Shown here: positions 18,287 to 26,388 of the stretch, piece by piece
Layout of the letters: each line of letters opens with the position of its first letter
Position numbering within the stretch: position 1 is the first letter of the stretch
Assembly (NCBI GenBank): GCA_036267355.1
Contig: DATAWG010000009.1
Location: 1 to 64,000 of the forward strand
Direction of reading: 5' to 3'
Length of the DNA: 64,000 bases
From: Pirellulales bacterium
Lineage (GTDB): Bacteria > Planctomycetota > Planctomycetia > Pirellulales > DATAWG01
Position numbers and translations under genes: made by a program
Notes under the pieces: model-generated
What the model was told of the DNA's origin: nothing
The model's database searches: none
The model's input: only the letters and a program-made list of their open reading frames with translations

Positions 18287-18331
18287 GGGCGCCGCTGCTG
18301 GCTTGTCCAGGACAGGCCAGCAGCGGCGCCC
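18287..18331. repeat. near-perfect 22-bp inverted repeat (hairpin)
   Basis: The left arm (gggcgccgctgctgg then cttgtcc) and the right arm (ggacagg then ccagcagcggcgccc) pair over 22 bp, with one G-T wobble and a single-base centre. It lies 36 bases after the SDR stop codon. It could work as a transcript 3' end or an RNase barrier; no T-run follows. Confidence 0.8.
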
Positions 18332-18340
18332 ATTCCCAAA

Positions 18341-18386
18341 CCGCAAGCGAGCTTCCACGCAAACCGGGTTGAAAGCTCGCTTGCGG
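18341..18386. repeat. perfect 14-bp inverted repeat (second hairpin)
   Basis: The arms ccgcaagcgagctt (18341-18354) and aagctcgcttgcgg (18373-18386) are exact complements around an 18-base loop. This is directly after the 22-bp hairpin. A related stem with the gcaagcgag motif is at 54599-54625. Confidence 0.75.
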
Positions 18387-18485
18387 AATCGCGCTTCGGC
18401 ACATTGCTCGCTCCCCAACCGGTTGGCCATTTGTTACGATTGACCGCAACCATCGGTTTTCACACACGAGCGGAGGACAATCGCC

Positions 18486-19073
18486 ATGGTTCTGACTCCC
18501 AGCACGATGTTGCCCTTGGGCACCAAGGCGCCCGAGTTTTCGCTTCCGAATGTCGACGGCCGAACGGTGTCTCTGGCGGATTTCGCCGGGAGCCCGGCGC
18601 TATTGGTGATTTTCATGTGCAACCATTGTCCGTATGTAAAGCACGTGGCGGCGGGGCTTGCGCTGTTGGCCCGCGAATATCAGGCACGGGGCGTGGCAGT
18701 GGTGGGGATCAATTCCAACGACGCGGCCGGCTATCCGGCCGACTCGCCCGAGCAGATGGTCCACGAGGCGGAGAATCGCGGCTACACGTTTCCGTATCTC
18801 TACGATGAAACGCAGCAAGTGGCCAAGGCCTACCACGCCGCCTGCACGCCCGACTTCTACGTGTTCGACAAAGATCAAAAGCTCGTGTATCGCGGGCAGA
18901 TGGATTCGAGCCGACCCGATTCGGGCATCCCGGTGACGGGCACGGATTTGCGGCGGGCGCTGGATGCCGTTCTCGCCGCCAAACCGGTTCCGGCGGAGCA
19001 AAAGCCGAGCATCGGCTGCAACATCAAATGGCGGGCGGGCAACGCCCCGGATTATTTTGGCCACGTTCGATAG
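18486..19073 (+). CDS. thioredoxin-family (AhpC/TSA-like) protein
   Basis: A GGAGGA ribosome-binding site lies ten bases upstream of the ATG. The 195-residue protein has the thioredoxin-fold opening GTKAPEFSLPNVDGRTVSLAD. A CxxC redox pair, Cys45-Asn-His-Cys48, sits in IFMCNHCPYVKHV. GVAVVGINSND follows, then the cis-Pro region ACTPDFYVFDKDQKLVYRGQ. This matches the redoxin/thioredoxin-like group common in bacteria as a stand-alone cytosolic protein. It has no signal peptide. It probably reduces or oxidises disulfides or peroxides; the partner is unknown. Confidence 0.88.
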   Translation: MVLTPSTMLPLGTKAPEFSLPNVDGRTVSLADFAGSPALLVIFMCNHCPYVKHVAAGLALLAREYQARGVAVVGINSNDAAGYPADSPEQMVHEAENRGYTFPYLYDETQQVAKAYHAACTPDFYVFDKDQKLVYRGQMDSSRPDSGIPVTGTDLRRALDAVLAAKPVPAEQKPSIGCNIKWRAGNAPDYFGHVR

Positions 19074-19114
19074 GCCGCCATTCCGTGGCGGACCTTCCAC
19101 GACGGAATCGCGGT

Positions 19115-19495
19115 CTACTTGTGGGATTCCGGCTTTTCTTGCCGCGGCGAGTATTTTTCAATGCGCCGCTGGGCTTCCTCCTCGGCTCGCTCTTCGGCTT
19201 CGACTTCGGAGCGGATCACATTGCCGAGCCACCAGCCCCACACCACATAGTGAAACGCGGCCAGCGCCGCCAGCAACAACACCATCCCGATCGCGCCGAA
19301 CACGACCGGACTGACCGGACCCATCAAAACCGCGAGGATGGCAATGCCAAACAACAGCGCTCCCGCGGCCAGGATGATCGACAGCGACGATTTTCGCTTG
19401 GTCGCCGTCGGCGGTTCGTCCGGCCGTTCGGGCCGAACCGGCCGAAACTGCTCGATGCCGTTGTTCCGCGGCGCGTCGGGCTGGTGTGGATCCAT
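19115..19495 (-). CDS. small two-helix membrane protein, unknown
   Basis: The 126-residue product has a polar, Pro-rich N-terminus (about 35 residues) and two transmembrane helices: IILAAGALLFGIAILAVLMG and VVFGAIGMVLLLAALAAFHY. It ends in a strongly charged helical tail (EVEAEERAEEEAQRRIEKY). No family is recognised. It is convergent with the thioredoxin-like gene (41-base gap) and follows mqnD on the same strand, with a family A palindrome between them. Confidence 0.55.
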   Translation of the reverse strand: MDPHQPDAPRNNGIEQFRPVRPERPDEPPTATKRKSSLSIILAAGALLFGIAILAVLMGPVSPVVFGAIGMVLLLAALAAFHYVVWGWWLGNVIRSEVEAEERAEEEAQRRIEKYSPRQEKPESHK

Positions 19496-19558
19496 CGTAT
19501 GTTCCAGCCGTGCTGGCGCAGGCGGTTTTTGGAAAGCTCGGCGCTCGTCGGCGGTTCA

Positions 19559-19615
19559 CCCTCGCTAACGCTTCGGGCTAGTATCACGCACACTCGCCCG
19601 AAGCGTTAGCGAGGG
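19559..19615. repeat. family A palindromic element (perfect 20-bp arms)
   Basis: The arms ccctcgctaacgcttcgggc (19559-19578) and gcccgaagcgttagcgaggg (19596-19615) are exact complements around a 17-base loop. This is the cleanest copy of family A in the window. It lies between mqnD and the downstream membrane-protein gene. Confidence 0.85.
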
Positions 19616-19651
19616 ACGACGCCGCTATTGTTATTCTATCGCCGTTTGCCG

Positions 19652-20572
19652 TTACGAAACAAATTCCGGTTCGACTCGCTCGGGAATTACGCCCGCCTTA
19701 AAACCTTCGGCCAGGAGCCGGCGAACCGCCTCGCGGCCGCGCGGCCCGAAATCGAGCGTCCAATCGTTGACATACATCCCCACGAACCGATCGGCCCGGG
19801 CGTGATCCAGGTCGCGGCCATATTGAAGCGCGTATGCGAGCGATTCCTCGCGATGCCCCAACGCATAGCGAATGCTCTCGTGCAACAGCCGGTTCACTTC
19901 GTGAATCGCATCCGGGCCGAGATCTTTGCGAATCGCGTTGGCGCCCAGCGGCAGCGGCAATCCGGTTTGCTCGAGCCACCACGCCCCGAGATCGACCGCC
20001 AATCGTAAGCCGCGGTCGCCATAGGTGAGCTGACCTTCGTGGATCACCAATCCGGCTTGCACAGGCTGTCCCTGCCACTCTCCGGCCTCGACGGTTTCGA
20101 TAATCTGATCGAACGGCACCACAACATGCCGCACGCCGACATGCCGCACGCCGACATGCTGCTCGCCGACATTCCGCACGCCGACATTCCGCTCGCCGCG
20201 GCCGAGGCAAAGCTGCAATGCGAGAAAAGCGGTCGTTAGCGTGCCGGGCACGGCGATCGTCAGCCCGCGCAGCTCGTCGAGCGAATAGTCGCGCGGAGCG
20301 ACGACCATCGGGCCATAACCGTCGCCCATGCTCGCCCCGCACGGGCAGAGCAGGTATTTGTCGGTGAGATAGGCATAGGCATGAACGCTGACGGCGGTCA
20401 GCTCGAGTTCGCCGGCAAATGCACGGCGATTGAGTGTTTCGATATCGACCAATTCGTGCCGGAATTCGAAATCGCCGGTGTCGATCTTGCCGTTCGCCAG
20501 AGCGTGGAACATGAACGCGTCGTCCGGATCGGGGCTATGTCCGACGCGAATGAGTTGCTTGGTTGCAGTCAC
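19652..20572 (-). CDS. mqnD: 1,4-dihydroxy-6-naphthoate synthase-like (MqnD), with internal repeat expansion
   Basis: A GTG start at 20572 is preferred: AAGGAGA lies six bases upstream and the protein then begins VTATKQLIRVGHSPDPDDAF, matching the MqnD N-terminus. MqnD converts cyclic de-hypoxanthine futalosine to 1,4-dihydroxy-6-naphthoate in the futalosine route to menaquinone. Further family features are ELVDIETLNRRAFAGELELT, GPMVVAPR, a central IAVPGTLTTAFLALQL, and VQAGLVIHEGQLTY. Between LQLCLG and VVPFDQII the protein carries a repeated five-residue unit (NVGVR/HVGVR type) encoded by five 15-bp repeats. Length is 306 residues, about 20-25 above what I expect, accounted for by the insert. 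Confidence 0.85.
   Translation of the reverse strand: MTATKQLIRVGHSPDPDDAFMFHALANGKIDTGDFEFRHELVDIETLNRRAFAGELELTAVSVHAYAYLTDKYLLCPCGASMGDGYGPMVVAPRDYSLDELRGLTIAVPGTLTTAFLALQLCLGRGERNVGVRNVGEQHVGVRHVGVRHVVVPFDQIIETVEAGEWQGQPVQAGLVIHEGQLTYGDRGLRLAVDLGAWWLEQTGLPLPLGANAIRKDLGPDAIHEVNRLLHESIRYALGHREESLAYALQYGRDLDHARADRFVGMYVNDWTLDFGPRGREAVRRLLAEGFKAGVIPERVEPEFVS
20124..20198. repeat. five 15-bp tandem units inside mqnD
   Basis: Five consecutive 15-base units of the type acatgccgcacgccg (variants acattccgcacgccg and acatgctgctcgccg). Being a multiple of three, they add repeats of five residues to MqnD without breaking the frame. Confidence 0.85.
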
Positions 20573-20577
20573 GAAAA

Positions 20578-20584
20578 TCTCCTT
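20578..20584 (-). promoter_or_regulatory. ribosome-binding site deciding the mqnD GTG start
   Basis: Minus-strand AAGGAGA lies six bases before the GTG at 20572. It supports this start over longer in-frame starts up to 20725. Confidence 0.65.
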
Positions 20585-20823
20585 GAGAAAGGCCGCACGG
20601 ACTATGGCCTGCAGGCGCCACAGCGCTCGCAACGCAGTTTCGTCCAGGCAGCCTCGAATCTTACGGCCTCGCCCGCCATGATAGGCGTCGCCGGCTCTGG
20701 GCGTCAAACGACACGGCCGATACATTGGGCGTTGTCGCCGGACGCTCGGCTATCGATCCATGGATGTCGAGCATCGGGCAACGCCCGACCAATCTAACCG
20801 CCATTCTTGCCGTGCCATAACCG

Positions 20824-21642
20824 ATGATTACGAGCCTGCAAAATCCGCGCGTCAGGGAAGTGCTCGCGCTGCGCGACGGCCGGCATCGCCGCCGGCAGGG
20901 GCGGTTTTTGATCGACGGCACGCGCGAAATCTCGCGCGCTTTGGCGGCGGGGATCGAGATCGAAGAAGTCTTCGTTCGGCCGGCGCTGTGTGGGGGCGAC
21001 GATGCGGCGGCAGGCCAATTGCTGCGGGGATTGGCTGCGGCGGCCGTCAGGCAAACGGAAGTGTCGCCGGCGGTGTTCGAGCGGCTGGCATTCGGCGAAC
21101 GGGCAGAAGGGATCGTGGCGGTGGCCCGACCTCCGCACACGACGCTCGACGATTTGCAGTTGCCTAATTGTCCGCTCGTGGCAGTGTTGGAGGGAGTCGA
21201 AAAGCCGGGAAATGTCGGGGCCGTATTGCGCAGCGCCGATGGGGCAGGCGTGGCGGCACTCCTCGTCGCCGACGGCGGAACCGATCTCTATAATCCGAAC
21301 ACGATTCGGGCCAGCTTGGGCACGATCTTTACGCTTCCCGTTCGTGCGACCACGGCCCTTGCCGCGCGCGATTGGCTCGCGAGGCGGAATATTCCGACGT
21401 TTGCAGCCCGTGTCGATGCCGCAAAAGATTACACGGAAGCTGATTTCACAGGGCCCGCGGCAATCCTATTGGGAAGCGAATCGCACGGACTATCGACCGC
21501 ATGGTCTGGCTGCACGACGTCGATTCGCCTGCCGATGCTCGGCGCCGCCGACAGCCTCAACGTTTCGGCGACCGCGGCCGTGCTGTTTTATGAAGCCCTG
21601 CGGCAACGCGCCTCATCCGCGACGGAGTCGCCGTCGATGTAG
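20824..21642 (+). CDS. SpoU/TrmH-family RNA 2'-O-methyltransferase
   Basis: The 272-residue product has the N-terminal substrate-binding domain of this family (VREVLALRDGRHRRRQGRFL, DGTREISRALAAGI). The SPOUT catalytic domain with its three motifs follows: motif 1 EGVEKPGNVGAVLRSADGAG, motif 2 AAILLGSESHGLS, and motif 3 IRLPMLGAADSLNVSATAAV. It would methylate ribose 2'-OH of a tRNA or 23S rRNA nucleotide using SAM in a trefoil-knot active site; which nucleotide cannot be told. It is divergent from mqnD, and the 250-base gap should hold both promoters. Confidence 0.9.
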   Translation: MITSLQNPRVREVLALRDGRHRRRQGRFLIDGTREISRALAAGIEIEEVFVRPALCGGDDAAAGQLLRGLAAAAVRQTEVSPAVFERLAFGERAEGIVAVARPPHTTLDDLQLPNCPLVAVLEGVEKPGNVGAVLRSADGAGVAALLVADGGTDLYNPNTIRASLGTIFTLPVRATTALAARDWLARRNIPTFAARVDAAKDYTEADFTGPAAILLGSESHGLSTAWSGCTTSIRLPMLGAADSLNVSATAAVLFYEALRQRASSATESPSM

Positions 21643-21693
21643 CCCGCCGCTCCGCGGCGGAAGCGCAGTAGCATCGTGTTCTGCACTCGAAGC

Positions 21694-21756
21694 CTGGCAC
21701 TGGCATAGCCAGTGGCACACGGGCAGCGGGCATAGCCAGTGGCACACGGGCAGCGG
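21694..21756. repeat. family C element with 27-bp tandem duplication
   Basis: The core ggcactggcatagccagtgg is followed by cacacgggcagcggg. The stretch catagccagtggcacacggg plus cagcgg occurs twice with a 27-base period (21704-21730 and 21731-21756). It lies between the SpoU gene and the glucan phosphorylase gene. Confidence 0.75.
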
Positions 21757-21903
21757 CAATATCAATTGCCTTTCCGTTGGACGTCGCATCGCGGTCTCGC
21801 GGGGATTGCGTAAAAGCAGTACAATCGTTTAGTTTTTACGGTGCCCGCAGGAAAGGGGCCAGCCGGATTTCGGTTTTTCATCATTGGTCAGCAAGGGATT
21901 CGC

Positions 21904-24102
21904 ATGAGCCAAGCTGAAGTTGCACCGTCGATTGCGGCGGAAAAATTGCCCCTCTCCGAGCTTTCCGCTCAAGCGCTTTACGATAAGTGCGTCACGATCG
22001 CGCGGAACCTGTGGTGGAGTTGGCATCCCGAAGTGACGAATCTGTTCCGCGATCTCGATCCGATCCGCTGGCGACAGTTGGACCACAATCCGGTCGCCCT
22101 GCTGGCCGAATTCACGCCCGAACGATTGGAAATGCGGGCGGCCGAATTGGTGCTTTATAGCCGCATCAATCATGCTCATCGGCGGCTGAAAGAATATCTG
22201 AACCGCCGGCAGGATTGGAGCACGACGCACGCCGCGGTGCTGGGGGCGAAGCCGGTCGCCTATTTCTCGGCCGAATTCGGTTTGCACGAATCCGTGCCAA
22301 TTTATTCCGGCGGCTTGGGCGTTCTGTCGGGCGACCATATCAAAAGCGCCAGCGGCTTGGGCGTGCCGCTGGTGGCGATCGGCTTGTTCTACGATCAGGG
22401 CTATTTCAAGCAGCACCTCGATATCGACGGCTGGCAACACGAAGAATATCTCGACACGAAAGTGGAAAACGTGCCCATGGAACCCGCGGTGGGCACCGAT
22501 GGGCAGCACATCGTCGTGCGCATCGACACGCGCACCGGTCCGCTGCGGGCCAAGGTGTGGAAGATGCTTGTCGGCCGGGTGACATTGTATCTGCTGGATT
22601 GCGACGTGGACTCGAATCGGCCCGAGGATCGCGAGCTGACCAGCCGCCTCTATGGCGGCGACACGCGGACGCGAATTCGCCAGGAACTGGTGCTCGGCGT
22701 CGGCGGGATTCGGGCTCTCAAGGCGCTCGGCATTTCGCCCGGCGTCTATCATTTGAACGAAGGGCATAGCGTTTTCGCCACGCTCGAAGCCATTCGCGAG
22801 CGGATGGAAGAAGATGGCATGTCGTTCGACGATGCGCTCCGCGAAGTGTCGCAGCATGTCGTGTTCACCACCCACACTCCGGTGCCCGCCGGGCACGATC
22901 GCTTCGACGGCGGCTTGATCGAAGAGCATCTCGGTCCGCTGCGCGATCAGTTGGGGATTTCGTTTCAGCAATTGATGGGGCTCGGCCGCGTCGAGCCGCA
23001 CAATGAGAGCGAGTCGTTCACCATGACCGTGCTCGGGCTGAAGCTTTCGCGGCGGGCGAATGCCGTCAGTTCGCTGCACGGGCACGTCAGCCGCCGGATG
23101 TGGGCCCATCTCTGGCCATGGCGCGTCGAAGACGAAATTCCGATCGGGCATATCACCAACGGCGTGCATGTGCCGACGTGGCTCGCGTGGCAAATGCAGC
23201 AGCTCTACGACCGGATTTTTCCCGCCGATTGGATGCGCCGCATGGGCGAGCCGGAAACGTGGCGCGAAATCTATCGCATCGATCCGGGCGAACTTTGGGA
23301 AACGCACTACAGCCTGAAAAATCTGCTGCTGCAATTCGTTCGCCGCCGAGTGAGCCGGCAATGCCGCCGCCGCGGCGAAAGCGATGAAGTCGTCGATCGC
23401 GCGCGGAGCCTTTTGGATCCGAACGTGCTGACGATCGGCTTTGCCCGCCGGTTTGCCACCTACAAGCGGGCCGATCTGATTCTCACCGATCCGGATCGAT
23501 TCTGCCGGCTGCTCAACGATCCGGCGCGGCCGATTCAGATTATTTTCGCCGGCAAGGCCCATCCTGCCGACGAGCCGGGTAAGCGGCTGATCAAGAAGAT
23601 CGCCAATCTGAGGCACGATCCGCGATTTGCCAATCGGGTCGTGTTCGTCGAAGACTACGACGTGAATGTCTGCCGGCATTTGGTGCAAGGCGTCGACGTG
23701 TGGATGAACACCCCTCGCCGCCCGCTGGAAGCCTCGGGCACGAGCGGACAAAAGGTCGTGCTCAACGGCGGCTTGAATCTTTCGGTGCTCGACGGTTGGT
23801 GGGCCGAGGCCTACGACGGCACCAATGGCTTCGCGATCGGTAGAGGCCATTCGCACGTTTCCGAAGAACAAGGCGACCGCCGCGACGCGGAGGACTTGTA
23901 TCGCGTGTTGGAGAACAAGGTGATTCCGCTGTTCTACGAGCGCGACGCCGACGGCCTGCCGCGGCACTGGATCCAGATGATGATGAACTCGATCAGTTCC
24001 TTGGCATGGCGATTCAGCGCCCACCGCATGGTGATGGACTATGCAAAGGCGTGCTACGTCCCCGCCGCCGGCGGCCTAAGCTGCGAAATGCCGGGCCGAT
24101 AG
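21904..24102 (+). CDS. glgP: alpha-glucan (glycogen) phosphorylase, DUF3417 type
   Basis: The start at 21904 (MSQAEVAPS) is preferred over 21841 because a purine-rich stretch precedes it and the conserved domain begins soon after. An N-terminal DUF3417 domain (ARNLWWSWHPEVTNLFRDLD) leads into the GT35 phosphorylase fold: VAYFSAEFGLHESVPIYSGG, LGVLSGDHIKSASGLGVPLV, HLNEGHSVFATLEAIRE and FTTHTPVPAGHDRF. The PLP-binding Lys617 is in EASGTSGQKVVLNG. The enzyme releases glucose-1-phosphate from glycogen or maltodextrin in the cytosol. At 732 residues it is shorter than the 820-860 I expect for DUF3417 enzymes, but the catalytic motifs are present. No other glycogen genes flank it. Confidence 0.92.
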   Translation: MSQAEVAPSIAAEKLPLSELSAQALYDKCVTIARNLWWSWHPEVTNLFRDLDPIRWRQLDHNPVALLAEFTPERLEMRAAELVLYSRINHAHRRLKEYLNRRQDWSTTHAAVLGAKPVAYFSAEFGLHESVPIYSGGLGVLSGDHIKSASGLGVPLVAIGLFYDQGYFKQHLDIDGWQHEEYLDTKVENVPMEPAVGTDGQHIVVRIDTRTGPLRAKVWKMLVGRVTLYLLDCDVDSNRPEDRELTSRLYGGDTRTRIRQELVLGVGGIRALKALGISPGVYHLNEGHSVFATLEAIRERMEEDGMSFDDALREVSQHVVFTTHTPVPAGHDRFDGGLIEEHLGPLRDQLGISFQQLMGLGRVEPHNESESFTMTVLGLKLSRRANAVSSLHGHVSRRMWAHLWPWRVEDEIPIGHITNGVHVPTWLAWQMQQLYDRIFPADWMRRMGEPETWREIYRIDPGELWETHYSLKNLLLQFVRRRVSRQCRRRGESDEVVDRARSLLDPNVLTIGFARRFATYKRADLILTDPDRFCRLLNDPARPIQIIFAGKAHPADEPGKRLIKKIANLRHDPRFANRVVFVEDYDVNVCRHLVQGVDVWMNTPRRPLEASGTSGQKVVLNGGLNLSVLDGWWAEAYDGTNGFAIGRGHSHVSEEQGDRRDAEDLYRVLENKVIPLFYERDADGLPRHWIQMMMNSISSLAWRFSAHRMVMDYAKACYVPAAGGLSCEMPGR

Positions 24103-24403
24103 CGCCGCTGCCACGTGATCTTCGGGCGCGGCCGGCCGCCGACGGCGTATCGTCAAACGCAGTTCTCCGAACTTCTTCGGTAGTCTCGGCTTCTGAGCAT
24201 AATTGCTGCGCGGATCGCGACGGCTTAGTGTGCGGCAACGCTTTTTTCTACGCCCGGCGCGAAAAAATTCTTTATCGCCGCGCGAGTGCGCCGGTTATAG
24301 TTAAGGATGACCGCCGTTGGCGGCGGGCTCGAGCTTTGCCCCACGAACCATCGGCCGGCGCCATCCGTACTCAAGACCGCCTAATCTTACGGAGAGTCGT
24401 GTC
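24103..24403. other. 300-base spacer, no gene seen
   Basis: I see no coding region or repeat that I can support. The TPR gene's promoter and its ribosome-binding site (ggagag, eight bases before the ATG at 24404) should be here. Confidence 0.4.
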
Positions 24404-26191
24404 ATGTCCAAGCCTCGCTGGTCGGTTGCGGCGGTGATGACGCTCGGGTTGGCTGCCGGTGTGGCGAACGCTGGGCAGCCGTGGAAGGGGGTGGCGATCA
24501 TGCCTGCCTCCATGGCCACCAGCATCCAGGCCGACGACGGGTCGCCGGTGAGCATGTATGACATCACCTGGCCGGCCACGGTCACACGTACCCGAGGGCG
24601 CTCGGCGTGGGTCCAAGACGACGGCGGCGCCAGTGCGTCGCAGGCCGGCGGATGGATCTATTGCGACGACGCGGTGCGGCTCGAAAGCGCACGCGATCAT
24701 TACTCGAGCCAGTTGCGCAAGAATTCCGTGCGCGGCAACGACGCGGCCTGGCTCTACTGGATGCGCGGCATCTGCTGGGAGAACTCGGGCGACGCCGGGG
24801 TTGCGATCGTCGATTATCGAAATGCCTTGCGCGCCGAACCTCGCACCGGCATCGACGACATCTACATTCGCTTGGGCCGGCTTATTTCCCAACAGCAATT
24901 GCTGAAAGGCCGCGGCTATTACAACCCGAAGACGCGCGAAACCTGGGAATCCTTTTTCAACCGCGCTCAGCAGATCAATCCCAATCGGCCCCGGTTGTTC
25001 TACGAATGGGGATTCGCACTCAGCCAGGCTTGCGCCTGCACGCAGATCAAGTCGATCGATGGAGCCCGAAAAGGCCCGGAGCCAAAGGAACAGAGCCAAT
25101 CCTCGGACCGCGGGCCGCAGCAAAATGGGGAGCCGATTGCCGAAAATTTGCCGGTGGGCCGATCGCCGTCAAAACCGTTTGCGGTCGTGTCGCTGGTCGG
25201 GCTTGATACCAGCGACGACACGCGGAGCACGACGCAACCCGCGAATCCAGCGAATTCCCTGCGCGGGCTGCGGCCGGCTGGGAAATCGCTGGAATCGCTT
25301 CCGGCCGTTGCGCCGCAGCCCGCGACCACGTCGCCATCGCCGGCGGCCGTGGTAGCCGCTCCTTCCGGCACTGAACCCAGCGGACCATCTTCCGAGGGGG
25401 CGGCGGCAGCCGTCGAGGCGGTGTGCAAATACCAGGAGGCCGAACGTCTTAGCCCGAATTGGTGGCAGATTCCGTTGGCCCGCGCCGAACTGATGCTGAA
25501 TCAATGCGACGCGGAATCGTCCCACGGCGATCGAATGTTGATCCCCAAAGTCGATCCAGTGTTTCTCAACCAAATGCTGGCGAATCATCGCGTCTGGCTG
25601 GCGCGACAGACCGATCCTTCGATGGCCGCCCCGATTAGCGCGGTCCCGGTCTCTGCCGACGCCGGCCGCGGCGATCAGGCTATGGCGGCCACGGCCGCGG
25701 CAAGGAAGCATCCGACCGTCGACGTCGTCGCGATTGCCATCGACGATTTCGATCGGGCGATTAGTCTCAACCCGAACGCGCTCGATGCCTATCGTGATCG
25801 TGCCGAGGCATTGCGTTTGGCCAATCGCATGGACGAGGCGCAGCAAAGCGCGGCGATGGCCTGCAATCTTTGTTATTATCGGCAATGGAGGAGCTTGCGC
25901 ACGTTGGCGCAGGTCTGCAACGACAGCGGTCAGTATGAATTGGCCGCCGACTACGCGTTGCGAGCCGCGCAACTGACTTCGGGCCAAGAGCGAGACCGCT
26001 TCTTATACCTGTGGGCCAACTACGGCGCGCGAGCGACGGGCCCGACAGAACTGTTGGCCGCGAGCGCGGCTGAAAAGGCGGGCTATGTCGCCTCCACCCG
26101 CGGCCTGGACGACGATCACGCAAAAGCGCCGGCCCGGATCGAGCCGCCGCCGGGGTTCGTGTCGCTGACCGGCATGGCATCGCCCGATTGA
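24404..26191 (+). CDS. exported TPR-repeat protein
   Basis: The ATG at 24404 follows GGAGAG and gives a signal peptide (RWSVAAVMTLGLAAGVANAG). The 595-residue protein has TPR-like helix pairs in two places. One is about residues 95-200 (AAWLYWMRGICWENSGDAGV, IVDYRNALRAEP). The other is the C-terminal third (AIDDFDRAISLNPNALDAYR, DRAEALRLANRMDEAQQSAA, QVCNDSGQYELAADYALRAA). A low-complexity Pro/Ser/Ala linker of about 130 residues separates them. It probably acts as an extracytoplasmic scaffold. Gene order with the convergent Cys-rich lipoprotein gives no clear function. Confidence 0.7.
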   Translation: MSKPRWSVAAVMTLGLAAGVANAGQPWKGVAIMPASMATSIQADDGSPVSMYDITWPATVTRTRGRSAWVQDDGGASASQAGGWIYCDDAVRLESARDHYSSQLRKNSVRGNDAAWLYWMRGICWENSGDAGVAIVDYRNALRAEPRTGIDDIYIRLGRLISQQQLLKGRGYYNPKTRETWESFFNRAQQINPNRPRLFYEWGFALSQACACTQIKSIDGARKGPEPKEQSQSSDRGPQQNGEPIAENLPVGRSPSKPFAVVSLVGLDTSDDTRSTTQPANPANSLRGLRPAGKSLESLPAVAPQPATTSPSPAAVVAAPSGTEPSGPSSEGAAAAVEAVCKYQEAERLSPNWWQIPLARAELMLNQCDAESSHGDRMLIPKVDPVFLNQMLANHRVWLARQTDPSMAAPISAVPVSADAGRGDQAMAATAAARKHPTVDVVAIAIDDFDRAISLNPNALDAYRDRAEALRLANRMDEAQQSAAMACNLCYYRQWRSLRTLAQVCNDSGQYELAADYALRAAQLTSGQERDRFLYLWANYGARATGPTELLAASAAEKAGYVASTRGLDDDHAKAPARIEPPPGFVSLTGMASPD

Positions 26192-26266
26192 CGGCCGACG
26201 ATCGACCGCGAAAATCTCGGCGTGGCACGAAACGTCGCGGCGATTACAATCGCGGCTTGGTCTGAT

Positions 26267-26355
26267 ACGTAGCAGGCACACTCCGTGTGCCGTCGGCGTT
26301 ACGCAGTGCGCGACCCGCCACATTGCGCAGACGGCACACGATGTGCGCCTGCCAC
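26267..26355. repeat. family B element, copy 1
   Basis: The left arm reads acgtagcaggcacactccgt followed by gtgccgtc. After about 35 bases the inverted arm gacggcacacgatgtgcgcc with tgccact follows. The inner ggcacac-tcc-gtgtgcc is itself a small hairpin. It lies between two convergent genes (TPR protein and lipoprotein). Two further copies are at 49158 and 61018. Confidence 0.8.
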
Positions 26356-26388
26356 TTCGGCCGCGGCTTCGCCATTATTCCAGCGGCA

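Noticed and set aside
20124-20198. Possible CRISPR or regulatory iteron array
   Set aside because: Units are contiguous 15-mers without spacers and lie within the mqnD coding frame.
21829-24024. A 731-codon minus-strand open frame opposite the glucan phosphorylase gene
   Set aside because: Its His/Gln/Arg/Ala-rich composition is typical of antisense translation of GC-rich genes; the plus strand encodes an unmistakable phosphorylase.
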